A DNA stretch of 64,000 nt from Mycolicibacterium sp. CBMA 247 (GCF_009729095.1 NZ_VTGX01000003.1:496001-560000); one strand, 5' to 3'; positions 44,796 to 53,845 are shown, counted from the stretch's first letter. Made by a program: numbers and translations. Notes: generated by a model from the letters alone, not told the origin.

Positions 44796-45342
44796 CTAAG
44801 GGTCAATAGTCGCCTGGCCATCAGGAATCGAACAGCGTAGACACTCCATGATTAGACGACGGCCGACTAAGAAAGCAAGCAAACTACGAGTCCTCGTAGT
44901 CAAGGCTCCGCACACCTACGCTCGCCAATGCCGGAGACCCCACGATTACGCCCGCCGCGCGCCTGACAAGCTGAGCAACCCGCGGCAGGCTGACGTCGAA
45001 ACCAGCACGGACCACAATACCGCGGGATCGGATACGGCGGGTTGCCAGTAAAATTCGCCGTTTTCATCAGATGAATCACGGACGTTTCGAGTGACCCTCA
45101 CCTACCGCTCCCGTCTGGGTTCGGTCAAAATTCCTCGACGGCAGCAGCATTCGGCGAAAGCAACTAGGCCCGATTGTTTATGCTGCGCATGGGCTCCCGG
45201 CAACTACACGTGCCGGGCTTGCGGACAAGAAGGTGAGACATGCTGGGTCGACGTGCGATCGACTGTGTTTTCGAACGACCCGCCGCGGCCGAGAGGCGTC
45301 CAAGTGTGGCGGCGCTTTCGGCACCGTGGGGTAAGGGCATAG
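44796..45342 (+). other. spacer with dispersed repeat copy 13
   Basis: No gene clearly supported. A frame at 45091-45342 has CCAWAPGNYTCRACGQEG but no convincing domain. Confidence 0.45.
45015..45078 (+). repeat. dispersed repeat copy 13
   Basis: Full-length core with a perfect CGGCG (45035-45039) / CGCCG (45056-45060) stem. The right flank CGGACGTTTCGAGT is shared with copy 14 and partly copy 2. Confidence 0.9.
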
Positions 45343-46251
45343 ATGGAATCGATTGAGACTGTCCGCGAACGCGTCGCGACCGCAGGACGCGAACATCTGG
45401 GCGACGAACTCGGGGCGCGATGGGTGTCGATGCTGGCCGAGGGCACCCGTTTACGGGCATCCCACCCTCCCGCGCGACGTCGGTTCGCTCTTAGACGGAA
45501 CGCCAGCCCAGTCCCGGTCGGTCGGCTGGGCGGGCCGGCGCCCCTTCCGCGAGGCGCAGAGTGGCCGGTTTGGGGAGGCTACGGTCCGCTGGCGCACATC
45601 GCCACCCTCGACTGCCGGGCGCTCCACCGGTACCTGCCGGAGTCGCTAAAGGCTGCCGGATTCCCGCTGGACGGGCTCCTATCGTTCTTCTACTTCGACG
45701 GCCAGGTCGACGACGGCGTGGAGGTCGTCGGCTCACTGTTCGGAACCAACGACGGCGCGAGAGTGATCCACACACCGGCGGATGTGCCGGTTGTGTTGAC
45801 CGAGCCTCCGTCGCCGATCACTGCGTACCGGGAGGTTGACCTTCGGGCGGAGCCTATCCTCACATGGCCGACGTTCGAGCACCCGGATCTTCACGATGAA
45901 AACTGGCCAGCAGAGGGATGGAGTGGACTGTTTGACACGTTGGATGCCGTGGGACAAGCGACTCCTGGTCCGCTTCATCAGGTCGGAGGCCACCCTGACC
46001 CGGTCCAAGGTCCAATCGAGGTCGAAATCGCCTATGGGCAGCTGTCGGACGGCGGCCGCAACGAGCTCGATTGGAGCGATCCAGCCATCGCGGTGGAGTC
46101 ACGGGAATGGCAGCTGCTCGCTCAGTTCGACACCGACGACGATGCCGGATTCATGTGGGGCGACTGCGGCGTTCTCTACTTCATGATTCGACCACAAGAC
46201 CTCGCGGTGGGGGCGTTCGACCGGGCGAGCTTCACGTGGCAGTGCACGTGA
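45343..46251 (+). CDS. DUF1963 / YwqG-like protein
   Basis: 302 residues. YwqG family features are visible: VGRLGGPAPLPRGAEWPVWGGYGPLAHIATLDC near residue 60 (split here across sheets), LSFFYFDGQVDDG near 112, and the C-terminal WQLLAQFDTDDDAGFMWGDCGVLYFMI. This fold is found in bacterial housekeeping and immunity proteins, with function unsettled. It is soluble with no signal. The next gene starts 100 bp later on the same strand. Confidence 0.78.
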   Translation: MESIETVRERVATAGREHLGDELGARWVSMLAEGTRLRASHPPARRRFALRRNASPVPVGRLGGPAPLPRGAEWPVWGGYGPLAHIATLDCRALHRYLPESLKAAGFPLDGLLSFFYFDGQVDDGVEVVGSLFGTNDGARVIHTPADVPVVLTEPPSPITAYREVDLRAEPILTWPTFEHPDLHDENWPAEGWSGLFDTLDAVGQATPGPLHQVGGHPDPVQGPIEVEIAYGQLSDGGRNELDWSDPAIAVESREWQLLAQFDTDDDAGFMWGDCGVLYFMIRPQDLAVGAFDRASFTWQCT

Positions 46252-46352
46252 CGGCACGAAACGCGAAGCCGGATCTGCTCGACGCCGCGCGCCACAGGGC
46301 TAGGGAGATTGAACTGGACTGGAGCAGGCAGCGCACTGGCTAGGGTCGGCGT

Positions 46353-46910
46353 GTGTACTGGAATCCGCTCCCAGCAGTTGCGACGTCCGCCGGTCTGGAA
46401 GTCATTGGGCGCCCAAAGCCTTGGCTCCTCGGGCCTCCCGAGGAATATCTGCATGGCGTGTGGAGCAAGCGAGATTGGCGCAATGTGCCCGGGCCGTTCT
46501 ACTGCGCCGATACCGACAACTGCCTAACGGGGGACGTCGCACCGGCCAATGTGGCTTTCGAGGATGAATTCGGCGCTGAATTCGTCTACCGACAGCCGCG
46601 TGATGAGCACGAGGTCCATCAGCTGCTGAGTGCGGCGTGTCAGGAACCATTCCAGGCCTATGCATGTGACGGAGACGAGCACTGGACGTTGGCGCTGGTG
46701 CGGAAGTGGTGGGCAGAGCGGGTCCGGCTGCTCGACTGGATCGCTGCCGCGGAACCAGTTTGGCCCGAAGATTCGCCCTCGGTGTTCGTGCTACGCGAGT
46801 ACCGAGCGTTCATTACAGGTGGTCTCGAATCCTATCTTCGAGAGTACGGATTCTGGCTCGAGCACCGACGCCCCGCAGCGCCGAACGAGGCGCTGCCAAG
46901 GCTTTCGTAG
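46353..46910 (+). CDS. hypothetical protein
   Basis: 185 residues from GTG 46353. It is acidic with many aromatic residues (WNPL at the start, GVWSKRDWRNVPGPFYCADTDN near residue 35, LVRKWWAERVRLLDWIAAAE near 110). It is a soluble, probably alpha/beta protein; I do not recognise the family. It follows the DUF1963 gene and could share its transcript. Confidence 0.6.
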   Translation: MYWNPLPAVATSAGLEVIGRPKPWLLGPPEEYLHGVWSKRDWRNVPGPFYCADTDNCLTGDVAPANVAFEDEFGAEFVYRQPRDEHEVHQLLSAACQEPFQAYACDGDEHWTLALVRKWWAERVRLLDWIAAAEPVWPEDSPSVFVLREYRAFITGGLESYLREYGFWLEHRRPAAPNEALPRLS

Positions 46911-47281
46911 CGCTCCCCGACTGGTACCCCCAAACCCTAACCGCGCTCCATCGCGACGCAGCATTCCCATCCAAACGACAGGCAACCAGAGATCAAACTA
47001 CGACCACGTCAGCTGCAGACGCGGTGGTCGAGAAGATGCGAAAAACGAATCCTTGCAGTGGATGCCATCATCAGTGCACATGCAGCGTGCGCGCTGGGCC
47101 ACTGTGGCTCGGACTTCTCCACCCCAGCGACGGTGTGCGATAAGGCCGAACGTGAGGCGGCGCTGATTCCATTGCCGGGCCGCGCCTTTGGAAGTTTGAT
47201 GCGACGCTTCAGGATCAAAAATACTGGAGGATTGTGGAATTTCATGGCAATGCCAGCCACGCATACGAAATGCCACGTTAG
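46911..47281 (+). other. spacer with a YezG-like tail remnant
   Basis: Bases 46900-46945, in a frame different from the preceding gene, read AKAFVALPDWYPQTL. This recalls the LKAF...IPDWYPRP tail of the gene at 20505. The rest is unassigned. Confidence 0.3.
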
Positions 47282-47488
47282 CGACTGAAAGGAATCTCGG
47301 TTGATGAACGGGACCGGGCCGGTCGGACCTCACTGCACTACGCTGCAGTTGACGACAAACTGGACGTTCTTCGGGAGCTGATCCAAGAGGGTGCAGATGT
47401 CAACGCTCAGGACACTGCAGGTTGGACTCCGCTTGATTTCTCGGCGGATCGAGGAAATCTCGAGGTTGCCGATGGGCATAATCGGCGA
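47282..47488 (+). pseudogene. ankyrin-repeat remnant, in frame with the next gene
   Basis: An open frame right after a TAG reads VDERDRAGRTSLHYAAVDD and VNAQDTAGWTPLDFSADRGNL, two ankyrin repeats, without a start codon. It runs on in frame into the 47489 gene. Normal small ankyrin proteins have more repeats, so this is a fragment fused by deletion. Confidence 0.6.
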
Positions 47489-48016
47489 GTGTTCTACGTC
47501 GGCATCCAGGGGTATCAACCGCTGTGGCTCACCAGCCGCCACACAGTTACTCGCGCCCACGGGCATCGATTACATGCACTGATCGGTCGCCGCCTCACCC
47601 ATAGCTGGCTGGTATGGGACCGCACCAACGATCAGTGGTGGCCCGACTGCCCCGTCCTGCTCGACTTCGAGGGCGAGCAGGTAGAGATCACCCACCAGAA
47701 ATTCGACGATCTGTCCATCACCTGGAACACCATCAACCCCAGTGAGCCCATCACCTACGGCGAGGATCCGGAAGACGTCTCTCTGGCGTGGCGAGATGAC
47801 GCATGTCTGCGGCTGGCAGCACTTCACGGTCAACAGCTCCACACCGTCGAACTTCTCGAGTGGAGCGGCAGCGAAACCGACCTAGCCAACAATATGGTCG
47901 CGGTCAGCTTCGGCTTCGCCCATGACCGGATCACCATCACCAACGCCCTCGATGAAAACGGCATCGAATTCGGCCCACCGGACCCCGACTACCGCAGCCA
48001 CCCACTACACAACTGA
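47489..48016 (+). CDS. hypothetical protein, possibly 5' truncated
   Basis: GTG 47489 is the first start codon in a frame that also contains the ankyrin remnant. The 175-residue product reads RLTHSWLVWDRTNDQWWPDCPVLLDFEGEQ, split by turns, then HQKFDDLSITWNTI. It is a beta-rich soluble protein of a family I have the impression of having seen in actinobacteria, without known function. The N-terminus may belong to the ankyrin fusion. Confidence 0.55.
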   Translation: MFYVGIQGYQPLWLTSRHTVTRAHGHRLHALIGRRLTHSWLVWDRTNDQWWPDCPVLLDFEGEQVEITHQKFDDLSITWNTINPSEPITYGEDPEDVSLAWRDDACLRLAALHGQQLHTVELLEWSGSETDLANNMVAVSFGFAHDRITITNALDENGIEFGPPDPDYRSHPLHN

Positions 48017-48541
48017 CACCACACAACAACAGCCCAGCCAAGCTGAATCCATCGCAAAGGGGTCAATCGCAGGAAAAACTGCGCAACCGTGTCGTACAAC
48101 GAGGCAGCGACGGTATCTAGCGGCGAGAGGCGCTGCTGTGTCGCTCACGGCGTGCCCATCCGGCATGGCTGTGCTGCTGCGGTGGCCGAGGCGTGCGGGG
48201 GGCCGGAAACGCCCGAGAAGCAGCTAGCAAATAGAACAGGCGTTTTCCGGGACCGCCCCGGACTTCGCCGACGAATACGGGTCTTCGCAATTGAGCCCAG
48301 GACTCCAGGCTCCCCCTCCACCCCTCGACTGCAGCTCCATCCGGGAGGAATAGGGCAGGATCGAATATGGCGGGTTACCAGTAAAATACTGCATATTGCA
48401 TCGGATGAATCACGGACGTTTCGAGTACCAACCCCCACGCTCCGTTTCGGATTGACTGGGCCAAACGTCCTTGACGGCAGCAGTTTTCGTTAGGCGACGG
48501 GACCAACCACCCGCTAGCGACGCGGCCGTAACATCCAGCGG
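48017..48541 (+). other. spacer with dispersed repeat copy 14
   Basis: No gene supported. Confidence 0.5.
48348..48412 (+). repeat. dispersed repeat copy 14
   Basis: The left part is well kept (GAATATGGCGGGTTACC). The right stem arm is altered (ACTGCATATTG) and one base longer. The right flank is shared with copy 13. Confidence 0.82.
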
Positions 48542-49222
48542 CTAGATGACCGATTGCAGCGTGGCGCCGGTGGCCCGGCTATACAAGTCTGCGGCCGCGC
48601 TCATCGCGGCCATGACGGTGTTGTAGTAGCTAGTCCCGACCCCGCCGTGGTAGTCAAGCAGTTGTGGGTTCTGCGCGAGCGTGGCCGCCAGCACAGTGTC
48701 GCTGCCGATGCCGTATTTCTTGAACGCATCAGTGAACCGGGCGATGAACCGGGCGATCGCCTTGTTGGGGTCTTGACGTTCGGCGACGGTGCCGAAACTG
48801 GCTTTCTCCTGGAACAGACCGATGACCTCATCATCTGCGGTGCCAGGGCCGCCGTAGGCTTGCACACCGCCGGACGCGGTCGGGCGGAAAGTGGACTCGA
48901 TTTTGGCGGTGGCGATGACAGTCTTGATCTGGTCTTCGCTCAGCCTGGCGGCCTGGCCCTGGCTCACGATGGCTTTGACGATGTCCTGCGCGCTGGAGTC
49001 TTTGGTCACGACGACCGGTCTCGGGGTGGTGGCTGCGGCGATGCTTCTGGTGACCGCGTCGCCCGCCGGCCGTTGCTCAACTGCGACCGTTGTATGCCGG
49101 TGCATCGGCGGAAAAAGTAGAGTCGCACCGCCGAGGCCAGTAACAACGAGACAGGTGGTGATGATTTTCTTAACTAGTTTCGGTTTTCCGAACGTCTCCA
49201 TTGGTCGGTCGACTTTCGGCAT
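48542..49222 (-). CDS. membrane-anchored or secreted lysozyme-like peptidoglycan hydrolase domain protein
   Basis: ATG 49222 has AGAGGAGA upstream and gives 226 residues. A hydrophobic segment (KIITTCLVVTGLGGATLLF, residues 18-36) follows a basic start, so it is a signal anchor. After a linker comes a domain starting SAQDIVKAIVSQGQAARLSE with IATAKIESTFRPTAS (a likely catalytic Glu) and GLFQEKASFGT. This pattern recalls the transglycosylase or N-terminal domains of mycobacteriophage endolysins and Rpf-like wall enzymes. It probably acts on peptidoglycan. Confidence 0.68.
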   Translation of the reverse strand: MPKVDRPMETFGKPKLVKKIITTCLVVTGLGGATLLFPPMHRHTTVAVEQRPAGDAVTRSIAAATTPRPVVVTKDSSAQDIVKAIVSQGQAARLSEDQIKTVIATAKIESTFRPTASGGVQAYGGPGTADDEVIGLFQEKASFGTVAERQDPNKAIARFIARFTDAFKKYGIGSDTVLAATLAQNPQLLDYHGGVGTSYYNTVMAAMSAAADLYSRATGATLQSVI

Positions 49223-49697
49223 GGTCTTGCTCTCCTCTGCGGGGGGTTTGAACTTGTAGATCCGTGTGTCGGGCACGAACACCCCCCCTCCAACCCCGCC
49301 TCTCGGCGCTAGAAAACAGGGTTGGACTGCGCACTGGAGCTATGCGGTGACCAAGCACCGACCCCACCAGATGCGCGCCAGTAAAAGTTTGCTGTGTGCA
49401 TTACAGCTGCAGCGACGTACGAGTTGGCCCGCCGCCGGCACGTCACATTCGTGGCCACCACCAGCCTGTTTGCCATGATGTGATCCGTGCCACTTTTCCT
49501 GCTACTACTGCAAGGCAGTAATTAGCCGCGACTGTATTCGAACAGCCGGGATCTGGCAAAACCCCAGTACAGGTTCGGCTACCAGAGGTTAGTGCACACG
49601 TGATTGATGTTTGGCTCTTCGTTTGCTGACAAACCAGCCGTGGTGCATTGTCAGACGCGCTCTCGCCCAGTTCGCCTCGGCGTCCGGCGTGGGGTCT

Positions 49698-49760
49698 GAG
49701 GTTTGAAATCCCCGAGTCTGGATCCACGCTCAGTGGAACGAAAGCCAATCACTCCTGGAC
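49698..49760 (+). repeat. 62-bp repeat shared with 58329-58390, copy 1
   Basis: GGTTTGAAATCCCCGAGT through AATCACTCCTGGAC matches the leader of the DUF1942 gene with few changes. Here it is joined to the methyltransferase fragment. Confidence 0.75.
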
Positions 49761-49768
49761 GGCACGTG

Positions 49769-49874
49769 CCGGCGCTTTCGTCGAGTAGGTCGGGGAACAG
49801 ATCGCGGGCGGTGGGCAGGGCCGGCGGTTCGCTGATGACGCCGATGCGGAAGCCGACTGCGGTGAAGCCGTCGG
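49769..49874 (-). pseudogene. C-terminal fragment of the methyltransferase at 51021
   Basis: About 105 bp match 51074-51181 closely (reading VGFRIGVISEPPALPTARDL on the minus strand). It ends at the left flank of repeat copy 15. Confidence 0.78.
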
Positions 49875-49917
49875 TCCCTCAGCGTCACCCACGGTTCCAC
49901 GGCGCCCGCACGAGCAG

Positions 49918-49978
49918 GAATAGGCCAAATCGAATACGGCATACCCCGGTAGACGTTTCCGGTGTCATCCGATGAACC
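49918..49978 (+). repeat. dispersed repeat copy 15 (diverged)
   Basis: GAATAGGCCAAATCGAATACGG is kept; the hairpin is degraded and the palindrome reads TCATCCGATGAA. The left flank is shared with copy 16. Confidence 0.7.
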
Positions 49979-50098
49979 GTTGGCGTCCAATGGTTTCCGG
50001 CTGTCCAGATTGTTCGCCTCTTCTTGTGTGGTCCTGTCGCTGATGCGGCTCGAGGTTGTCTGGGCTCGGAGCGGTCAAGCGTCCATGCACAGTTGCCG

Positions 50099-50506
50099 CT
50101 AGGTGCAAGGATATTGCCCGTTGAGCACACAATTCGATGGTGGTACGTAGAAGCCGGACAACACGCCCCTCAGACCACCTGTGGCTGAACCACCGGGTGC
50201 AATGATGCGATTCCAATTCGCGGGGGTGAGCACATAGTGCGTGCCATATTGCGTAAGGGTGCTACTCCACGTGTGCGAGACGGATTCTCCCGTCGGCAAG
50301 TCGAATTCAAGCTTCCAATCGGATAGCGGCACCGTGCTCAAGTTGGTGATGGTGAAGTGGGCGATGAAACCGGTCTGCCACGTCGATGACACTGACAACC
50401 TCGCCGCGGCCGCAGCCGCATGAGCTACGGGGGTGATGGCGAGCCCGGGGATGGCAACTATCAACGCCGACACCGTTACGTGAAGCGCTGTGCGCCAGCG
50501 CTTCAC
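50099..50506 (-). CDS. secreted carbohydrate-binding (CBM2-like) protein
   Basis: GTG 50506 gives 135 residues with a Sec signal peptide (basic start, then VTVSALIVAIPGLAITPVAHA). The mature part is a cellulose-binding family 2 module: WQTGFIAHFTITNLST, LSDWKLEFDLPTGESV, NWNRIIAPGGSATGG, and the ending SNCVLNGQYPC. The conserved tryptophans and the Cys near the end fit. It is a lone module without a catalytic domain, as found in mycobacteria. Longer frames reach 50614. A strong hairpin covers the GTG. Confidence 0.8.
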   Translation of the reverse strand: MKRWRTALHVTVSALIVAIPGLAITPVAHAAAAAARLSVSSTWQTGFIAHFTITNLSTVPLSDWKLEFDLPTGESVSHTWSSTLTQYGTHYVLTPANWNRIIAPGGSATGGLRGVLSGFYVPPSNCVLNGQYPCT

Positions 50507-50509
50507 GTA
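50477..50509 (-). promoter_or_regulatory. 14-bp perfect hairpin over the start of the CBM2 gene
   Basis: TACGTGAAGCGCTG (50477-50490), loop TGCGC, CAGCGCTTCACGTA (50496-50509). On the mRNA the GTG start (50506-50504) is inside the stem, so translation could be controlled by structure. If an upstream start is used, it is simply an internal hairpin. Confidence 0.6.
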
Positions 50510-51020
50510 TTTGTCCAATCTCGCCACGGTGGCCAACGCTAACGCCAAACAGGCGATATCGGCCTCTCGCATCGCGGGTAAGCTGCAGTATCTTTGCTCA
50601 ACTGAAACCGTCACGAAATCTCTAGCCTTGATCCACCCTGAACCATGTATCGGCCCAGCAGAACGCGAACTTGTGGACGGAAAGCCTGAACGCCAACGTC
50701 ATCGGGGGTGCGGAATCGTTCAAGCGCCAACAAAGGAGCGGTCTTGCGCTCCAACCCCGAGGCGCGACCGGTCGGTACCGCGACATCGACCCCGCTCCCC
50801 CTCAGCGCCGCTCACGTTTCCACGGCAACCGCACAAGCAGGAATACGGCGAAATCGAATATGGCGGGTTACCGGTAAATGTGGCCGTGTTCATCAGATGA
50901 ATCACCGGACCCGTCGAGCGATCACTAAAGGTCCGCGGGCCAGTTGTCGGGCGTTGGGGTGTTGTTCGCTAATCCAGCAAGCCGCCCGGTCTTGGTTGCT
51001 GGAGGGTTGACAGGGCGAGG
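50507..51020 (+). other. spacer with dispersed repeat copy 16
   Basis: No gene supported. Confidence 0.5.
50841..50904 (+). repeat. dispersed repeat copy 16
   Basis: Full-length core with a weakened right arm (GGCCG); palindrome intact. The left flank CACGTTTCCACGGCAACCGC is shared with copy 15. Confidence 0.87.
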
Positions 51021-51785
51021 TTACGGCCTTTGGTCAGCGTGCAGGACGAAGAACAAGAAGCATAGGAATCTCGTACCGGTGCTCTCGTCGAACAGTTCGG
51101 GGAACAGATCGCGGGCAGCGGGCGCGGCCGGCGGTTCGCTGATGACGCCGATGCGGAAGCCGGCCGCGGTGAAAGCGTCGGTCATTGCGTGTAATGGCCG
51201 GTCCCAGAAGCTGAGCCGGGCGGTCTGCCCGCCCATAGTCCATTCTTCGGTTCGGTTGCGGGTCTGGAAATAGTTTGTCTGGTCCCCGGCCATGCGTTGC
51301 GTGAGGAAGTTGGCGAAGGGATGCTCGACCGAGGCGATGAGTCGGCCACCGGGGGCCAGCACGCGTCGCATCTCGGCCAATGTCGGCCCCCAATCTTTCA
51401 GATAGTGCAGCGACAGGGAGGCGACGACGTCATCGAACGAGCTGTCGGCAAACAGTAGCGGGTCGGCCAGATCGGCGACCCGCAGATCCGCATCGGTGCC
51501 GAGCCGCCGTCGAGCCTGCTCCAGCATCCCGGCACTCACGTCGATGCCGGTCACGATAGCGCCGCGATCGCGCAGTGCGGCAAACAGCGGACCCGAGCCG
51601 CAGCCTGCATCGAGGATCCGCCGACCGGTCACGTCCCCGGCGAGCTCCAGCATCGCGGGTCGCTCGTAGTACGCGTTGAAGAGGCTGGTCTCGTTTTCGG
51701 CCGTATAGCCCTCGGCGAAGCTGTCGTAGTCGCTTACCCGGGCCGGATCAGCGGGACCTACACGGCCTTCTGGAACCGGAGTCAT
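51021..51785 (-). CDS. class I SAM-dependent methyltransferase
   Basis: ATG 51785 gives 254 residues; ATG 51794 is close by. It has motif I ILDAGCGSGPLFAAL near residue 52, ADLADPLLFADSSFDDVVASLSLHY (motifs II-III) around 105-125, and LAPGGRLIASVEHPF near 143. This is the Methyltransf_11 type acting on small molecules or lipids in the cytosol. The C-terminal part is duplicated as a fragment at 49769-49874. Repeat copy 16 lies beyond its stop. Confidence 0.85.
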   Translation of the reverse strand: MTPVPEGRVGPADPARVSDYDSFAEGYTAENETSLFNAYYERPAMLELAGDVTGRRILDAGCGSGPLFAALRDRGAIVTGIDVSAGMLEQARRRLGTDADLRVADLADPLLFADSSFDDVVASLSLHYLKDWGPTLAEMRRVLAPGGRLIASVEHPFANFLTQRMAGDQTNYFQTRNRTEEWTMGGQTARLSFWDRPLHAMTDAFTAAGFRIGVISEPPAAPAARDLFPELFDESTGTRFLCFLFFVLHADQRP

Positions 51786-52067
51786 GCCGCCCATCCTGAC
51801 ACGCCAAACGACCCATGCCCCAGTGATTCTGCGGTGTCGTTGTAGTTCTTCAGAGCACCGTGCCGGGTCATTTTTCAGAAACCGTAGACACGCCGTCGGG
51901 CTCTGAATCTCCGACGACAAGACAACCTCACCCACCGTGGTTCAGACGATGGTCCCGAATCAAACCGCCCTACGGGCGCTCCATCCAGGTGGACATTCTC
52001 AGACTTCACCAGCGTTGTCTTCGCCAGGCCCACCCGATTTGGGTGGCGGAGATGAAATCATCGCTAT

Positions 52068-52712
52068 GTGGCCGATCGACAACTGCCTGCGGGTGTGCGT
52101 GCGCTCGTCTTCGACGTCGGTGAGACGTTAGTGGACGAATCACGTGTGTGGTCTGACCAAGCCCGGAAGGCTGGCGTAACGCCGTTCGCGTTGATGGGTG
52201 TTATCGGGGCACTGATCGAACGTGGCGAGGACCACCGATCTGCCTGGGACATACTCGGAGTCAGCCGTCCGGCAACACCTCGTGACATCACATCCGCGGA
52301 CATCTATCCCGACGTGCTCGATTGTCTCCAGGCGGCCAGATTGGCCGGGTTGATCGTCGGGATTGCCGGAAACCAGCCGGTTGGTGCGGTTGCTCAGTTG
52401 CGAGCCCTTGGCTTCGGCGCGGACTTCGTGGCCTCGTCGGCTGAGTGGAACGTCGCGAAGCCTTCCCCAGAGTTCTACGCGCGACTGACACGCACCGCGG
52501 GTGTCGGTGCCCACGAGGTCATGTACATCGGTGACCGCCTCGACAACGACATCCTGCCTGCCAGATCCGCCGGCTTGCGTACAGCGCTCATCCGTCGCGG
52601 CCCTTGGGGCTACCTACATTCCCGACGTCCGGAATCTAAAGTTGCTGACCTACAACTGGATTCGCTTGTCGATCTCACAACAGCCCTCACCGGGCAGAAT
52701 GATCAACCATAG
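52068..52712 (+). CDS. HAD-superfamily hydrolase
   Basis: 214 residues from GTG 52068. The HAD motifs are in order: FDVGETLVDES (motif I; the second Asp of DxD is replaced by Glu in VGET), IAGNQPVGA (motif II position, with Asn instead of Ser/Thr), AKPSPEFY (motif III Lys) and YIGDRLDNDILPA (motif IV). The altered motifs I and II suggest low or changed phosphatase activity. No partner gene. Confidence 0.82.
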   Translation: MADRQLPAGVRALVFDVGETLVDESRVWSDQARKAGVTPFALMGVIGALIERGEDHRSAWDILGVSRPATPRDITSADIYPDVLDCLQAARLAGLIVGIAGNQPVGAVAQLRALGFGADFVASSAEWNVAKPSPEFYARLTRTAGVGAHEVMYIGDRLDNDILPARSAGLRTALIRRGPWGYLHSRRPESKVADLQLDSLVDLTTALTGQNDQP

Positions 52713-52847
52713 GGCACATGGGCGGACGTGGGCCAAGCCAGTCGCTGGCAGGCGCAACGGGTCGCATACCCGGACGACGGAACGGAAGCTCAACGATCTG
52801 GAGGGAGAGGATCTTGTGGGCACGTTCTATCACCCCCGTCGTTAGTA

Positions 52848-53147
52848 GTGGCCACGGAGGATGCCAGAAGGAATGAGATAGGCAGCCCGCGTTTTGCCGA
52901 GGCCACTTTGTTCGACATCGATCAGCCAGTTCGACCTTACGACATCCATCTTGATTCTCTGGGCGCGGCCGCGACCGCCCACAACGAAGCACACAATGCA
53001 GTTCAAGCAGCCGAAGAACGGCTCACCCAGGCAATGCTGCAGGCACGACATGCAGGCCTGTTGAAGACGACAATAGCTGCGCCACTAGGAATCTCGCGTC
53101 ACATTGCCGATCAACCGCTGGGTGGTGCGTCTGCGGGAGAGCGATGA
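52848..53147 (+). CDS. small hypothetical protein with HTH-like end
   Basis: GTG 52848 gives 99 residues; the frame is open further upstream to 52728. The C-terminal half is a long helix (ALQAAEERLTQAMLQARHAG-like) followed by LKTTIAAPLGISRHIADQ, which could be a helix-turn-helix like those of small actinobacterial regulators. Function unknown. Confidence 0.45.
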   Translation: MATEDARRNEIGSPRFAEATLFDIDQPVRPYDIHLDSLGAAATAHNEAHNAVQAAEERLTQAMLQARHAGLLKTTIAAPLGISRHIADQPLGGASAGER

Positions 53148-53233
53148 TTTGGCAACGCCCACCCCAGAGGCTGACGACCATTCCGAAATCCCTTTTAACC
53201 GATAGCATCCTGCATCTGTTGATGCAGAGACTG

Positions 53234-53845
53234 CTACTCGCCGGAGAGGAGCTCAGTTGGAAGCCCTGCGCCGTAAAGCGCGAGAACGTCGGTCGCGGCG
53301 CTGAGCGTGTCAACGACACAGCTTGCCGGTGACGGGAAGAGCTGTGGATAGTCGATTTCACCGACCGACTCGTCGACGTGCCAAGCGAGTTTCTCGGCGC
53401 CGAGGGAAAACTGAGCATCAATCCCTTCCTTGTTTCCGCGTGGATCCTGGCGGTGCCACGCCCCGTCGAGGTAAATCGCGACAAGGCCATGCAGGACATG
53501 TCCGTCGCCGTGGACAAGGCGCTGGTAGCACAATCCAGTGGGGACGCCCTCCGAGCGCAACAGGGCCGCCAGCAAGTGCGACTTCGCATAACACAGTCCG
53601 ACGCGGTGTTCGAGGACCTCACTGGCGGCCAACGTCACGCGGGGATCTGCAACGTCATAAGAGTGTCCGACATTGTCTCGCACCCATTCAAAGGCAGCTT
53701 TAGCGAACGGCACACCACCACCTGTTTGTTGCCGCAATTCGCGTGCAAGCTCCAGCACTGCCGGGTCTGAGATCTGGACGAACTCATCGCCTCCCAGATA
53801 GTCGCTAGGCGCTGATGATTCACACAGCTCATAGGTCTCCGTCAT
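53234..53845 (-). CDS. transglutaminase-like cysteine-protease-fold protein
   Basis: ATG 53845 gives 203 residues; the open frame extends further but upstream sequence is repeat copy 17. The core motif is RVGLCYAKSHLLAALLRSEG (Cys near residue 88), then HGLVAIYLDGAWHRQDPRG (His and Asp). These are the three catalytic residues of the transglutaminase fold. Family members act as peptidases or amidases. A lone gene. Confidence 0.82.
   Translation of the reverse strand: MTETYELCESSAPSDYLGGDEFVQISDPAVLELARELRQQTGGGVPFAKAAFEWVRDNVGHSYDVADPRVTLAASEVLEHRVGLCYAKSHLLAALLRSEGVPTGLCYQRLVHGDGHVLHGLVAIYLDGAWHRQDPRGNKEGIDAQFSLGAEKLAWHVDESVGEIDYPQLFPSPASCVVDTLSAATDVLALYGAGLPTELLSGE

Larger units (their letters stand above)
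49223..50098 (+). other. mosaic spacer: displaced leader, methyltransferase fragment, repeat copy 15
   Basis: 49223-49697 holds nothing recognisable. Three displaced pieces then lie end to end (see separate entries). 49979-50098 is unassigned. Confidence 0.5.

Noticed and set aside
45091..45342. Zinc-ribbon protein with CCAW...CRACG
   Set aside because: The cysteines are clustered in a frame whose other parts look random, and the start lies in the flank of repeat copy 13.
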